Part shown: positions 1-8,343 of the stretch, piece by piece
Position numbering within the stretch: the stretch's first letter is position 1
Layout of the letters: each line of letters starts with the position of its first letter
Origin: Stanieria cyanosphaera PCC 7437
GTDB lineage: Bacteria; Cyanobacteriota; Cyanobacteriia; Cyanobacteriales; Xenococcaceae
Length of the DNA stretch: 64,000 bases
Direction of reading: 5' to 3'
Assembly (NCBI RefSeq): GCF_000317575.1
Contig: NC_019748.1
Span: forward strand, 1,008,001 to 1,072,000
Notes under the pieces: model-generated
What the model was told of the DNA's origin: nothing
The model's input: only the letters and a program-made list of their open reading frames with translations
The model's database searches: none
Made by a program: the position numbers and the translations under genes

Positions 1-269
1 AACTTTTGGGTTTAAGAACATATTTAACCACTGGGGAAACAGAAACCCGTGCTTGGACGATTAAATCAGGCATGAAAGCACCCCAAGCAGCAGGTGTAAT
101 CCATTCAGACTTTGAACGAGGTTTTATTCGTGCTGAAACTATTTCCTATCAAGATTTAGTGCATTCAGGTTCGATGGTAACAGCTAAAGAAAAGGGATTG
201 GTTCGTTCCGAAGGTAAAGATTATGTTGTCCAAGAAGGCGATGTCATGTTATTTCGCTTTAATGTATAA
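1..269 (+). CDS. ychF: Ribosome-binding ATPase YchF, C-terminal fragment
   Basis: This is the last roughly 88 residues of a gene that begins upstream of the window; the frame is open to the first base, so the TTG at position 6 is internal and not a start. The sequence contains the YchF C-terminal (TGS) signature: [16 protein letters not shown], then [19 protein letters not shown], and the terminal [10 protein letters not shown]. YchF is an Obg-related, ribosome-associated P-loop NTPase of the cytoplasm that prefers ATP. The nucleotide-binding part is not visible here. The holin-like gene follows 26 bp downstream on the same strand, probably cotranscribed. Identification is secure from the conserved tail. 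Confidence 0.95.
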   Translation, partial: LLGLRTYLTTGETETRAWTIKSGMKAPQAAGVIHSDFERGFIRAETISYQDLVHSGSMVTAKEKGLVRSEGKDYVVQEGDVMLFRFNV

Positions 270-295
270 GTAGTATCGCATAGGAGTTTACTTAA

Positions 296-649
296 ATGGT
301 TGCTCTGTTAATTACCTGGTTAGTTACCGCCGTAAGTCTTTTGATTATTTCCAAATTACGGATAGGAGTAGAAATTGACAGCTTTGGGAAAGCTTTGCTT
401 TCTGCGGTAGTTTTTGGGATTTTAAACGCTTTAATTCGCCCTGTGCTAGCTTTTTTTGCTTTTCCTCTGACGATTATTACCTTTGGGTTATTTGCTTTAG
501 TAATTAACGCTATCATTTTTGGTCTAGCTGCTGCTTTAGTCCCAGGATTTAGATTGCGTTGGGGTTTTTGGAGTGCATTAATTGGCTCTTTTGCTTTGGG
601 AGTAATTAACTCAATAATTTTTAGAATACTTCCTTTTACTGCCGGTTAA
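296..649 (+). CDS. Phage-holin superfamily IV / PF04020 membrane protein
   Basis: A 117-residue, almost entirely hydrophobic protein with four predicted membrane segments (about residues 3-20, 31-52, 56-80 and 88-112). The helix-Asn-Ala-Leu-Ile-Arg-Pro stretch (NALIRPVLAFF) and the later NAIIFGLAAALVPGF are characteristic of the PF04020 family, named after mycobacteriophage holins but widespread as a chromosomal membrane protein of unknown function. The 'holin' name should not be read as lysis activity: there is no endolysin or phage gene nearby. It lies 26 bp after ychF and before a strong terminator, so the two probably form one transcript. Confidence 0.85.
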   Translation: MVALLITWLVTAVSLLIISKLRIGVEIDSFGKALLSAVVFGILNALIRPVLAFFAFPLTIITFGLFALVINAIIFGLAAALVPGFRLRWGFWSALIGSFALGVINSIIFRILPFTAG

Positions 650-680
650 TACGAGTGATAATCTGACTCAAAAACTGATA

Positions 681-715
681 ATTGCTCATGATCTTCGGAT
701 TTTGAGCGATTTTTT
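681..715 (+). terminator. Rho-independent terminator after the holin-like gene
   Basis: A 13-position stem (with one mismatch and GU pairs) closes on a TTCG tetraloop: ATTGCTCATGATC / TTCG / GATTTTGAGCGAT, followed by five T. It ends the ychF-holin transcript and sits directly before the converging solute-binding protein gene. Confidence 0.8.
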
Positions 716-719
716 AGAT

Positions 720-2120
720 TTATTGCCATTGAGCAAAAATTTGTTGAATTTGTGCGATCGCACTATCGGCTGCTTGTTCTGGGGAAATATCTTCCAAGAT
801 GATTTTTTTGAGTGCTTGTCCCCAAATATTTTGTTCTAAAACTAAGCTATAAGCAGGATTTTGCACAGAATAAAATAGTCTGGTTGGTTGATCGATTAAA
901 GTTTTAACTGCGGTATAAATATGGGGATCTGCCTGATTTTGCCAAAATTTGTCTTTTCTTGCTGCGGTCATAACAGGAACATAACGACCTCCAGCACTTT
1001 TGAGATAATCTGCAATTACTTCTGGTTGAATCAAATAAGTAAGAAATTCTTTGGCTATTTTTTCCTGTTTAGCTCCTGCCAAAATCACAGCTTGTCTAAC
1101 TGATACAATGTGACGCATGGGTTCGCCATTGGGTTTACGAGGAAATTCAGCAATGCCCAGTTTATTAAAATAAGTTTCTGGATCTTGACGTACCGCACTA
1201 GCAATAGAAAGAGTAGGATTGGGAGTCATCAAGACTTGACGATTGAGTAAGTTACGATTGTTGTCAGGGTCTAACCATTGTAATGCTTGAGGAGGAATAT
1301 ATCCTTGTTGATACAGTTGTTGATACCATTGCAAACAAGTAATAATTCCTTGGCGAACTTGAGGTTGATCAATCAACAAATTTCCTTCAGAATCTAAAAT
1401 TTCGACATCGTAAGCTTCTAAAATTTGCTCAAATAAATAGTAAGTATCTGAAGCTTCGACGGAAATAGGAATCCCAAGAGCATATATTTCTGATTGTGCT
1501 TGAGTTTTGATTTGCTCAGATATAGGTTGCCAAAATTGCCAAAAATTGTCCCAATCTTGAGGAATATCCTGGGCAGTTTTCCCTACTTGTTTTAACCAAT
1601 CTTGCCAATAAAAAATATGAATAGTTGCTTGATGAAGCGGAACTGCATAGTAACTTTTTTGCTCTGCCTTTTGATTATATAAATAAGCAGCTTTTAAAGC
1701 AGTAGTAGAATATAGTTTTTCTATTGGTTTGATTACTTCAGAGACATCGGCTAGTTTTCCTTGCCAAGCGAGTAAAGGATATTCAGCACGACTAGAAAAT
1801 AAAACATCTGGAGGATTACCAGCTTCAATAGCTCTTTTTGTTTTTTGAGTAATTTCGTCAGCAGTATAAAAGGTCAGTTCTACTTGATTACCAGTTTTTT
1901 GTTGCCAATTATTAACAAGTTTTTGCAGAATTTCGTCTTCTTCAGGAATATAACCTTTATCCCACCAAATTTGTAATGTATCAGAGCTATTAGTTGATTG
2001 ATTAACTTGGGATAAATTAGAATTTGATGTATTGCTACAAGCAATAATAATACTTACAATGGCAATTAAAGGTAGATAAATGAAAATCAAACGTTTCTGC
2101 CAACGATTGAAGGGTAGCAT
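720..2120 (-). CDS. ABC transporter extracellular solute-binding protein, family 1 (sugar type), lipoprotein
   Basis: 466 residues. The N-terminus has basic residues, a hydrophobic stretch and a lipobox-like IVSIIIAC (Cys about residue 28), indicating a lipoprotein anchored on the outer face of the plasma membrane. The body fits the MalE-like family: LQIWWDKGYIPEEDEILQ, a GNPPDVLFSSRAEYP substrate-lobe motif, WQPISEQIK, and late TYLIQPEVIADYLKSAGGRYVP. Such proteins deliver oligosaccharides or polyols to a membrane permease. No permease or ATPase gene is adjacent, so the substrate cannot be inferred from context and the protein may serve a transporter encoded elsewhere. A second family member lies at 55071-56366. 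Confidence 0.85.
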   Translation of the reverse strand: MLPFNRWQKRLIFIYLPLIAIVSIIIACSNTSNSNLSQVNQSTNSSDTLQIWWDKGYIPEEDEILQKLVNNWQQKTGNQVELTFYTADEITQKTKRAIEAGNPPDVLFSSRAEYPLLAWQGKLADVSEVIKPIEKLYSTTALKAAYLYNQKAEQKSYYAVPLHQATIHIFYWQDWLKQVGKTAQDIPQDWDNFWQFWQPISEQIKTQAQSEIYALGIPISVEASDTYYLFEQILEAYDVEILDSEGNLLIDQPQVRQGIITCLQWYQQLYQQGYIPPQALQWLDPDNNRNLLNRQVLMTPNPTLSIASAVRQDPETYFNKLGIAEFPRKPNGEPMRHIVSVRQAVILAGAKQEKIAKEFLTYLIQPEVIADYLKSAGGRYVPVMTAARKDKFWQNQADPHIYTAVKTLIDQPTRLFYSVQNPAYSLVLEQNIWGQALKKIILEDISPEQAADSAIAQIQQIFAQWQ

Positions 2121-2199
2121 TTCCTAAAGCTTTAAAAGATACTTCTCAAACTTGTGAGCAATCATACTAGATTTAGTGATACTAACTAATAAATAGTTG

Positions 2200-2418
2200 T
2201 TAATACTTTACGTCTGGATCTACATTTTTGAAAAATACTTCAGCGTTAGTTAATTGATTGACGTTGGGGGATACCTCATCCCATGGCGCAGATACAACCA
2301 ACGTGTTGACGGTAGTAGAAGTTAAAACTGGTGTACGATGTGCCTGTCTTTGTAGACGCTTTGTTGCTGCCTCAATTGAGCTATAAGTAACCAATTTTAG
2401 GGGATTTTCTACTACCAT
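2200..2418 (-). pseudogene. N-terminal remnant of a PLP-dependent serine/threonine dehydratase-like gene
   Basis: A 72-codon frame whose parts match the N-terminus of the threonine/serine dehydratase family: SSIEAATKRLQ, then AHRTPVLTSTTVN, then NQLTNAEVFFK. In intact proteins these are followed by the PLP-lysine region (CENFQ...GAFKFRGA). Here the match stops after EVFFK and the frame ends eight codons later, so the catalytic domain is absent. Between TTVN and NQLTNAEVFFK there is an in-frame insertion of about 45 nt (translated TLVVSAPWDEVSPNV) with inverted ACGTTGG/CCAACGT ends. It sits 11 bp downstream of the NDH-2 gene. I infer a decayed fragment; a short expressed peptide cannot be excluded. 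Confidence 0.6.
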
Positions 2419-2429
2419 TGAGATGATTT

Positions 2430-3779
2430 TTAATTTTTCAAGAGTTCATATTGATTAGCTTCAGTTTCTACCTGTTTGCCATCGGGAGTGATTTTTTGGT
2501 CGGTAATTAAGCGCGCTCCGCGTCCTCTAGTAAAGTAATTCCAACCCCATTGCACCATAACTATTAATTTATTATCAAACTCAATCAAATAGTAAATATG
2601 GGCAAACACCCAAATCAACCAAGCTAATAGTCCCGAAAGTTTAATAAAACCGAGATTAACTACAGCCGAATTTTGCCCGATAACCGCTAGATTTCCCACA
2701 TCAAAATATCTAAACGGTGGCATAGTTTGATTTTTGAGCCGTTTGGAAATGAGTTTGGCAACGTATTCTCCTTCTTGAATAGCAACTGGTGCTACTCCTG
2801 GTAAAGGTTTTTCTCCTTGATGAGGAAAATTAGCTAAATCGCCAATTACAAAAATATTAGGATATCCTGCGATCGTTAAATCTGGTTCAACCATTACTCT
2901 ACCAACACGGTCTAATTCTGCGCCAGTTCGCTCGGCTAAAGCTTTGCCCATTCTAGAAGCTTTGACTCCAGCAGCCCATAAAATAGTATTAGAGCGAATT
3001 TGTTCACTATGGTCACCATATTTGACTGTAATGACATCTTCAGCAATTTCAGTTACTAAAGCCTTGGTTTTGACAGTAACACCTAGTTTTTCTAAAGAAG
3101 ATTGCGCTTTTGCTGATAATTCAGCAGGATAAGGCGGTAAAAGGCGATCCATTCCTTCTAATAAAAGAATACGAGTTTCACTAGTATCAATATTGCGGAA
3201 TTCATTTTTGAGAGAACCATGAGCAATTTCCGCGATCGCACCTGCTAATTCTACTCCTGTTGGGCCTCCTCCTACAATGGCAAAGGTCAAAAAAGCTTGT
3301 CGTTTTTCGGGATCGGTTTCTTTTTCTGCTGCTTCAAAAGCTAAAAAGATGCGTCGGCGAATTTCTAATGCATCTTCAACCGTTTTTAATCCAGGCGCGG
3401 TAGCTTGCCAATGTTCGTTACCAAAATAATGATGAGATACTCCTGTAGCAATAATCAGAATATCGTAATCAAGTTCGGGATGGTCTTGCAGATAAACTTT
3501 TTGTGTTTGGGGATCGAGGTCTACAACTCGGTCTAATAAAACGTGGGTATTCTTATTTTTACCCAAAACAACTCTCAGAGGAGAGGCAATATCCGCAGGG
3601 GATAAGCTACCTGTAGCTACTTGATAAAGTAGGGGTTGAAAAAGATGAAAGTTGCGTTTATCGATTAAAGTAACTTTGACGGGAGCTTTGCCTAACGCTT
3701 TGGCAGCATAAAGACCACCAAATCCGCCACCGACAATAACTACATGAGGTTGAGATTGATTAGTTTGGGCTGTATTCAT
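2430..3779 (-). CDS. ndh: Type II NADH:quinone oxidoreductase (NDH-2)
   Basis: 449 residues. The N-terminal dinucleotide-binding fold for FAD is VVIVGGGFGGLYAAKALG (about residues 13-30); the second, for NAD(P)H, is FAIVGGGPTGVELAGAIAEI (about 166-185). The conserved HLFQPLLYQVATGSLSPADI block, the ILWAAGVKAS block and the IFVIGDLANFP FAD motif are all present. A C-terminal hydrophobic stretch (about 378-400) fits peripheral membrane attachment. The enzyme oxidises NADH and reduces quinone without pumping protons, and in cyanobacteria is usually considered a redox sensor or regulator of the quinone pool. Single-gene transcript on the minus strand with a long AT-rich upstream region. Which cyanobacterial Ndb paralogue it is cannot be decided here. 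Confidence 0.9.
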   Translation of the reverse strand: MNTAQTNQSQPHVVIVGGGFGGLYAAKALGKAPVKVTLIDKRNFHLFQPLLYQVATGSLSPADIASPLRVVLGKNKNTHVLLDRVVDLDPQTQKVYLQDHPELDYDILIIATGVSHHYFGNEHWQATAPGLKTVEDALEIRRRIFLAFEAAEKETDPEKRQAFLTFAIVGGGPTGVELAGAIAEIAHGSLKNEFRNIDTSETRILLLEGMDRLLPPYPAELSAKAQSSLEKLGVTVKTKALVTEIAEDVITVKYGDHSEQIRSNTILWAAGVKASRMGKALAERTGAELDRVGRVMVEPDLTIAGYPNIFVIGDLANFPHQGEKPLPGVAPVAIQEGEYVAKLISKRLKNQTMPPFRYFDVGNLAVIGQNSAVVNLGFIKLSGLLAWLIWVFAHIYYLIEFDNKLIVMVQWGWNYFTRGRGARLITDQKITPDGKQVETEANQYELLKN

Positions 3780-4136
3780 AAAATTTATTTAGTCTGAAAT
3801 GACAATTTATATAATTTTTACTTATAAAAAATTTATTGTTTTAAAACTTAGTTTATAGATTAGATAATAATTGCTATTTTCAGGTTAGTTGTTAAAGTTC
3901 TAAAATTCATCTGTTGAAGCGGAATTAATTTTTAAGATTTAAATATTGTAAACACGATCGCATCAAACTGAAGTAGCAGTCTTTACAAGCACAAGGATCA
4001 ATTTTTAGGAAAAGGGAAAAGGAGACTAGGAGACTAGAAGAAAACCTACTGGTGTACGGGCGAACGGCGGTTCGCAAGGGGCTGTCTCTGGAGGAAACCT
4101 CCAGAGTTCATACGCCCCGCCCCTACTGGTAACTGA
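3780..4136. other. Intergenic region with AT-rich leader and compound hairpins
   Basis: About 220 bp next to ndh (3780-4000) is very AT-rich and probably carries its promoter, but no convincing promoter boxes are visible. The part from about 4020 to 4132 is GC-richer and holds a tandem GGAGACTA duplication and two perfect hairpins described separately. No coding frame is convincing. Confidence 0.6.
4052..4131. repeat. Compound palindromic (REP-like) element with two perfect hairpins
   Basis: Two perfect stem-loops lie back to back: GCGAAC-GGCG-GTTCGC (4060-4075) and CTCTGGAGG-AAA-CCTCCAGAG (4086-4106). They are flanked by GGGCG and CGCCCCGCCC tracts and by CTACTGGTG / CTACTGGTA sequences on either side. 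The GC content stands out from the surrounding DNA. It lies downstream of the DUF3769 gene (minus strand) and could act as a terminator or RNA-stabilising element, although no T-run follows; it more likely belongs to a dispersed cyanobacterial repeat family. Confidence 0.6.
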
Positions 4137-6317
4137 TCACTGACTCACTCCCTGATTTACTGGACGAATATTATTACTTTCAAATGGTCTAGCATCGCCA
4201 CGCCAGTTAAAACCATTGATACGAAAATTAATTGAACCAATTTCTAAGACAGGATTGTAGCGAAGAGTGATGTTGTGGGTACGGCGACTGTATTCTAAAA
4301 CATAGTCGGTGCTGATTTCCTCATTATCATCAAGATTCAAGGAAGTTTGGACTCCAACTCGAATTGGCCCATATATTTGCTGAGTAAGTCCTAGAGATAA
4401 AGTTTTTTCGTCAACATAACGATCAAATAAAAACGGAGAGCGATCGCTACGAAGTCCTTGAGAATAGGTCAGACTAAATCCTGTATAGTCCAAGTAGGAA
4501 CGGGAAAAATGTCCAAGTTGTCCCTCAATGCCGATGTTAGCTTGTAAAGACTGTTGATCATCTCCGTTGCTATAAAAACTACTGACTCCAGAAATTCCTG
4601 TAAGAAGTTGGAGAAAAGGAACTACAGGAGTAGGAGTGAAACGTAAACCTTGGTTTGGAGTTGGTGCTAAGGGTTTACCTTGCCACAACAGGAAACCTTT
4701 ACTAAGAGATGCTGCGGTTTGATAACGGGTAAGATTAATGCGGTTATTATCTCGATTGGATTCGAGTAAATCTTCTCGATCTGTATCTGCACTAATATTT
4801 TGAATCGATCCTTGGTAAGTAAGATTAATTCCTGTTTTTCCTAAAGGAATATTGGGTGAAGTGATAATTCCACCAAGACTACTGTAAACAGTTTGGAAAC
4901 CAAGAGAACCATTAAAAAGGCGATCGCGGAAATTGTATTGTAGGCTAAAGGTATGAGGATTAGCTAGATTACCTAATTGTTGATCAAAAGCGATTCTACT
5001 TCTTAATCTATCTTCAACATCTTCCAGATCTAAACTGGTAAGACTCAGTCTGGCTTGTAAATTGGTACGGGGAGAAAACCTCTGAGTGAATTGACTTTGT
5101 AGTCCCAAAGAGGAAGGATTGAAAACACCCCCATCATCTTCATCACTAAAATCAAAAGCGGTGGGAAAAATAGCTTTTTGTATGAAATATTGAGGCGTAA
5201 TTTCCCAATTGGTTTTTTCTGTCTCAATTAGCTGAAAACTACGTTCAAGATATAAACCCCCTCTTTCTTCTCCATCAAATCCAAAGCTAACAATTCCTGG
5301 TTGACGAGGACGACGATCTATCACAAATCGATTGGTTAATAAAGGAACAGTAAAACTATCATCAATAACGATACGAGAATTTTGAGTAGTCAAAACACTA
5401 ACTTGAGGCGCAGTTTGGGTAAAATTAGCAGTTTTAGCTCTTAATTCCAACTCTGGAGGCGAAAAAGGATCATTAGTTAAACGAAAATCAGTGGCGGTAA
5501 AATTATTGTTTTCAAACTCCATTCTGGCTGCTTCAAATCGCAGTCGATTAATTTGTCCTCCACTGGTTTGATTGTTTCTATCACCAAGAATTTGATAGTC
5601 TCTGCTACTTCCTACAGAAATACCAATCGATTCGGTTGCAGTTACGTCAGTTAAAGGTTGAGTGATCGTCAAGCGATCGCTTAAGGTAGTCTGAGGAATA
5701 ATTCTACTTTCTGGCAATCTAGCGGATAAATCGCGGTTAAGAGTAGCTTGATCTACTTGCCCTTGGGCATTAATAACTACCCCGCGATCCTGAACTAAAT
5801 AATATTCAAATTTCTCTCCTCGTAGCACTTGTTGTCCTCTTGTCAGCACAACATTTCCTTGAGCTACAGCAATTCGATCTGCTAAATTAACTTGAAGACG
5901 ATCCGCAGTTAGAACGGCTTGAGCGAAATTCATCACCACGTTACCTTCAGCCGTAACTACCTGTTGTTGATTATTATACTCCTGGCGATCGGCAATGACT
6001 TCGATAACATCAACTTGTTCTACAGGAGTGGGAGTATTGGGTTCAGTAGAATTAGAGTTATTTTCAGGAATAGTAAATTCTCTGATTTCTCCGTTGCGTT
6101 CCTGAGTTATTAAATAACTAGCAGGGGAAAACCTGCCTTTATTTTTTACCTGCAACTGAGTTATTAAAGTTCGATTAATATCTTGATTGTTAATTTTCCC
6201 CTGGTAGGTTTTTGGTGCTTTGTGGAGAATGGGTATAGGTTGAGTTTGGTTTTCAACTATTGGCTGTGCAACCGCCAAATAATTCAGGGAGATTAGCAAT
6301 GAAATCATCGGTTTCAA
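4137..6317 (-). CDS. DUF3769 / OstA-like outer-membrane protein (LPS-transport-like)
   Basis: 726 residues. A short hydrophobic N-terminus (MKPMISLLISLNYLAVAQ) resembles a signal peptide. Residues about 100-190 form a LptA/OstA-like repeat region (VIADRQEYNNQQQVVTAEGN, FAQAVLTADRLQVNL, AQGNVVLTRGQQVLRGEKF). The rest is a long series of alternating polar and hydrophobic strands rich in Arg/Asn, ending in DARPFESNN, typical of the C-terminal beta-barrel of cyanobacterial DUF3769 proteins. By analogy with LptD these proteins are thought to act in outer-membrane lipopolysaccharide assembly. Position and function are inferred from family resemblance; the gene stands alone. Confidence 0.8.
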   Translation of the reverse strand: MKPMISLLISLNYLAVAQPIVENQTQPIPILHKAPKTYQGKINNQDINRTLITQLQVKNKGRFSPASYLITQERNGEIREFTIPENNSNSTEPNTPTPVEQVDVIEVIADRQEYNNQQQVVTAEGNVVMNFAQAVLTADRLQVNLADRIAVAQGNVVLTRGQQVLRGEKFEYYLVQDRGVVINAQGQVDQATLNRDLSARLPESRIIPQTTLSDRLTITQPLTDVTATESIGISVGSSRDYQILGDRNNQTSGGQINRLRFEAARMEFENNNFTATDFRLTNDPFSPPELELRAKTANFTQTAPQVSVLTTQNSRIVIDDSFTVPLLTNRFVIDRRPRQPGIVSFGFDGEERGGLYLERSFQLIETEKTNWEITPQYFIQKAIFPTAFDFSDEDDGGVFNPSSLGLQSQFTQRFSPRTNLQARLSLTSLDLEDVEDRLRSRIAFDQQLGNLANPHTFSLQYNFRDRLFNGSLGFQTVYSSLGGIITSPNIPLGKTGINLTYQGSIQNISADTDREDLLESNRDNNRINLTRYQTAASLSKGFLLWQGKPLAPTPNQGLRFTPTPVVPFLQLLTGISGVSSFYSNGDDQQSLQANIGIEGQLGHFSRSYLDYTGFSLTYSQGLRSDRSPFLFDRYVDEKTLSLGLTQQIYGPIRVGVQTSLNLDDNEEISTDYVLEYSRRTHNITLRYNPVLEIGSINFRINGFNWRGDARPFESNNIRPVNQGVSQ

Positions 6318-6628
6318 TAACGCTGGTAGTTAGCAATTTTAATCTTTATTTCCATGAATGCAAGTAAAATTTTAAGTTTTCAACCAATAAGTCTGAATCA
6401 AAAGTAGTGTTTTCCCAAACAATACAAATTTAAACAGAGAAAAAGACACACAATTTTTGTATTCGCGAACAGGAGGTAGAGACAATTCATAAATTGTCCT
6501 TACTACTCTGAGTTAAAAGTAACAAAATTAACTTGATTTAATTTAACAAGCAGTGTCTAATATATAAATTATTTTTTAAATTCTTAAGATACTTATAAAT
6601 TGCTTTTATTTTATCGAAAATATTTACA
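6318..6628. other. Divergent AT-rich intergenic region with one hairpin repeat copy
   Basis: A 311-bp gap between two divergent genes, so both promoters should lie here. Apart from the 28-nt hairpin at 6476-6503 it is featureless AT-rich DNA; no clear -10/-35 pair is evident. Confidence 0.5.
6476..6503. repeat. 28-nt hairpin repeat, copy 1
   Basis: GTAGA followed by the perfect stem GACAATT-CATA-AATTGTC and CTTAC. It has the layout of the other copies at 10881, 29825, 35686, 37645 and 42006: GTA + (G-rich) + AATT + 4-nt loop + complement + TAC. Here the stem base is degenerate. Confidence 0.6.
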
Positions 6629-8254
6629 ATGACTCCAAGTTTACATAAATTAATTGAAAAGCTCAAAACAATTAAAAGTTATCTTAATAGCCAATTAAAG
6701 CATTATCCCGATTATGAACCGTTAATAACAAGAGCAACAGAGATAATTGAGCATTGTAATAATAAAAAAATTAGTATTAAATTAGCTAGTTATTCAATTG
6801 ATTTTTTAGAAAATTTTAACAAATTTACCCTAAAAAGATATAGTTTGGTTGAATATTTAAATTTTGAAGTTGTTAATTTAAACCAAAATATTGAACAAGT
6901 TTTTGCTCGTTGCGATTTACTATGTTTGATTTATGATTCTCAATTACCAATTTCCAGTCTAGAAAAACAATTAATTGAACAAGCAAATTCAAGACAAATT
7001 AAACAATCCTTACTTATACTTGATAACAGTTTAATTGAAGATAATTTAATAAATATAATTAATCTCGATTATTTGAAAAATTGGCTTAATAATAATTATA
7101 AGCAAGCAATTAATCATTTTTTGGTTAGACTAGATGCCAATTGTAATTTACAATCTTCTGAAGAATTAAATCAATTTTATAATTTTATTGATACATTAGT
7201 GCAAAACGAATTTGACAATTATATTGACCATACTTTTCATGGTTTAAAAGTAAATATAGCTGAGTATTTTGAGCAAGAGAAAAAAACTTATTGTCAAAAA
7301 ATTCATTCTCAAAAAGCCAATTTTTGCCAAGGAGAAAATCCTGAAAAATTTAAGCAAAAACTTAATCAAACCATTCAAAAACTCAACAAGGAACAACAGC
7401 AAATATTTAAAATTCTTAAACAAGATGTTAATCAATATAAATTAGAGCTATTGAATCCTTTTATCTATGATAGTTTAATGTATCAAGTTCAACAAGCAAT
7501 TGAAAAATCTGAAATATTAGAATGTCAAGAAAATAACAAAACTTATTTATATCTAATAATTAAAAACCAACAATATTCTCAAAGGCTTCCTACTTATATA
7601 ATTAATCTTTGTCAACAAAATTTAAGTTATTGGTTTGAGCAAGAATGGGAAAAAATTCATTATCTTAAACCTGAAAATAATTTACCACAATTTTGGCAAA
7701 AAACTCAACAAGAATTAGAATTTATCAACTCTAGTAAGATCCAAACAATTAACTTTAATTTGTCAAGTAAACCTGTTTTTGAAATAAACGATTTTATTAC
7801 TATATCAATCTTAGAAGAAACTAGTAAAACTCTGCTGGACTATCATTACACTCAAAGTACTTGGTTCCGACTTGCTGTGGCTATGATTGTTGGTTTGATA
7901 ATTTTTCTAGTTACTAGTAAATTATTTGGTTTTGTAATTGTAATTTTTCAATTGATCAATTTATTTACTGCTCAAAATGCTAAAACAATCCGGATCAAAC
8001 AACAAACCAAAGAATTAAAAAGAATAGTTGAAGGCAAATATCAATTTCTAGTTCGGCATTTATGCGATCGCGCAGGACAAATTTTGATTACAACTTTAGA
8101 TGAAACCAGTCAACAATATCAAATTGAATTAGATGCGATCGCGTCAAAAGCTGACGAACAATTGAATGAAGTAAAACAAAAGATTAACAGTTACCAAGAT
8201 ATCATCAATCAACTCAAACAAGACCAAGCTGAAATTGAAAAATTACTACTTTAA
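6629..8254 (+). CDS. Unknown membrane protein; possible dynamin-like protein lacking the GTP-binding P-loop
   Basis: 541 residues, very rich in Asn, Gln, Lys and Ile, with the most AT-rich codon use in this part of the window. I do not recognise a named family. The architecture recalls bacterial dynamin-like proteins: a helical N-terminus, a stretch RCDLLCLIYDSQLPISSLEK that resembles the part of a dynamin G domain after the DxxG motif, long helical segments, a two-span hydrophobic hairpin (about residues 412-450, FRLAVAMIVGLIIFLV then GFVIVIFQLINLF), and a C-terminal coiled coil (about 455-541). There is no GxxxxGK[ST] loop or NKxD motif, so GTPase activity is not expected. The dynamin link is inference from layout only. 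It converges with the aldolase gene. Confidence 0.55.
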   Translation: MTPSLHKLIEKLKTIKSYLNSQLKHYPDYEPLITRATEIIEHCNNKKISIKLASYSIDFLENFNKFTLKRYSLVEYLNFEVVNLNQNIEQVFARCDLLCLIYDSQLPISSLEKQLIEQANSRQIKQSLLILDNSLIEDNLINIINLDYLKNWLNNNYKQAINHFLVRLDANCNLQSSEELNQFYNFIDTLVQNEFDNYIDHTFHGLKVNIAEYFEQEKKTYCQKIHSQKANFCQGENPEKFKQKLNQTIQKLNKEQQQIFKILKQDVNQYKLELLNPFIYDSLMYQVQQAIEKSEILECQENNKTYLYLIIKNQQYSQRLPTYIINLCQQNLSYWFEQEWEKIHYLKPENNLPQFWQKTQQELEFINSSKIQTINFNLSSKPVFEINDFITISILEETSKTLLDYHYTQSTWFRLAVAMIVGLIIFLVTSKLFGFVIVIFQLINLFTAQNAKTIRIKQQTKELKRIVEGKYQFLVRHLCDRAGQILITTLDETSQQYQIELDAIASKADEQLNEVKQKINSYQDIINQLKQDQAEIEKLLL

Positions 8255-8263
8255 TTAATCAAC

Positions 8264-8295
8264 AAAAAAAATTGGGTAGCTATGACAACTACCCA
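8264..8295 (-). terminator. Terminator of the aldolase gene
   Basis: Read on the minus strand: stem TGGGTAG / CTACCCA (7 bp, 9-nt loop; arms at 8273-8279 and 8289-8295), followed by an uninterrupted run of eight T (8264-8271 as A on the plus strand). A standard Rho-independent terminator. Confidence 0.8.
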
Positions 8296-8343
8296 GCAAC
8301 GAATCAATTTTTATGAATGATTTAGTTAGTCGGTGAATTAAAA

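Noticed and set aside
292..516. 74-codon frame opposite the holin-like gene
   Set aside because: Shadow of a real membrane-protein gene; low-complexity basic product.
296..649. Prophage indication from the 'holin' family name
   Set aside because: No other phage gene nearby; PF04020 proteins are common chromosomal membrane proteins.
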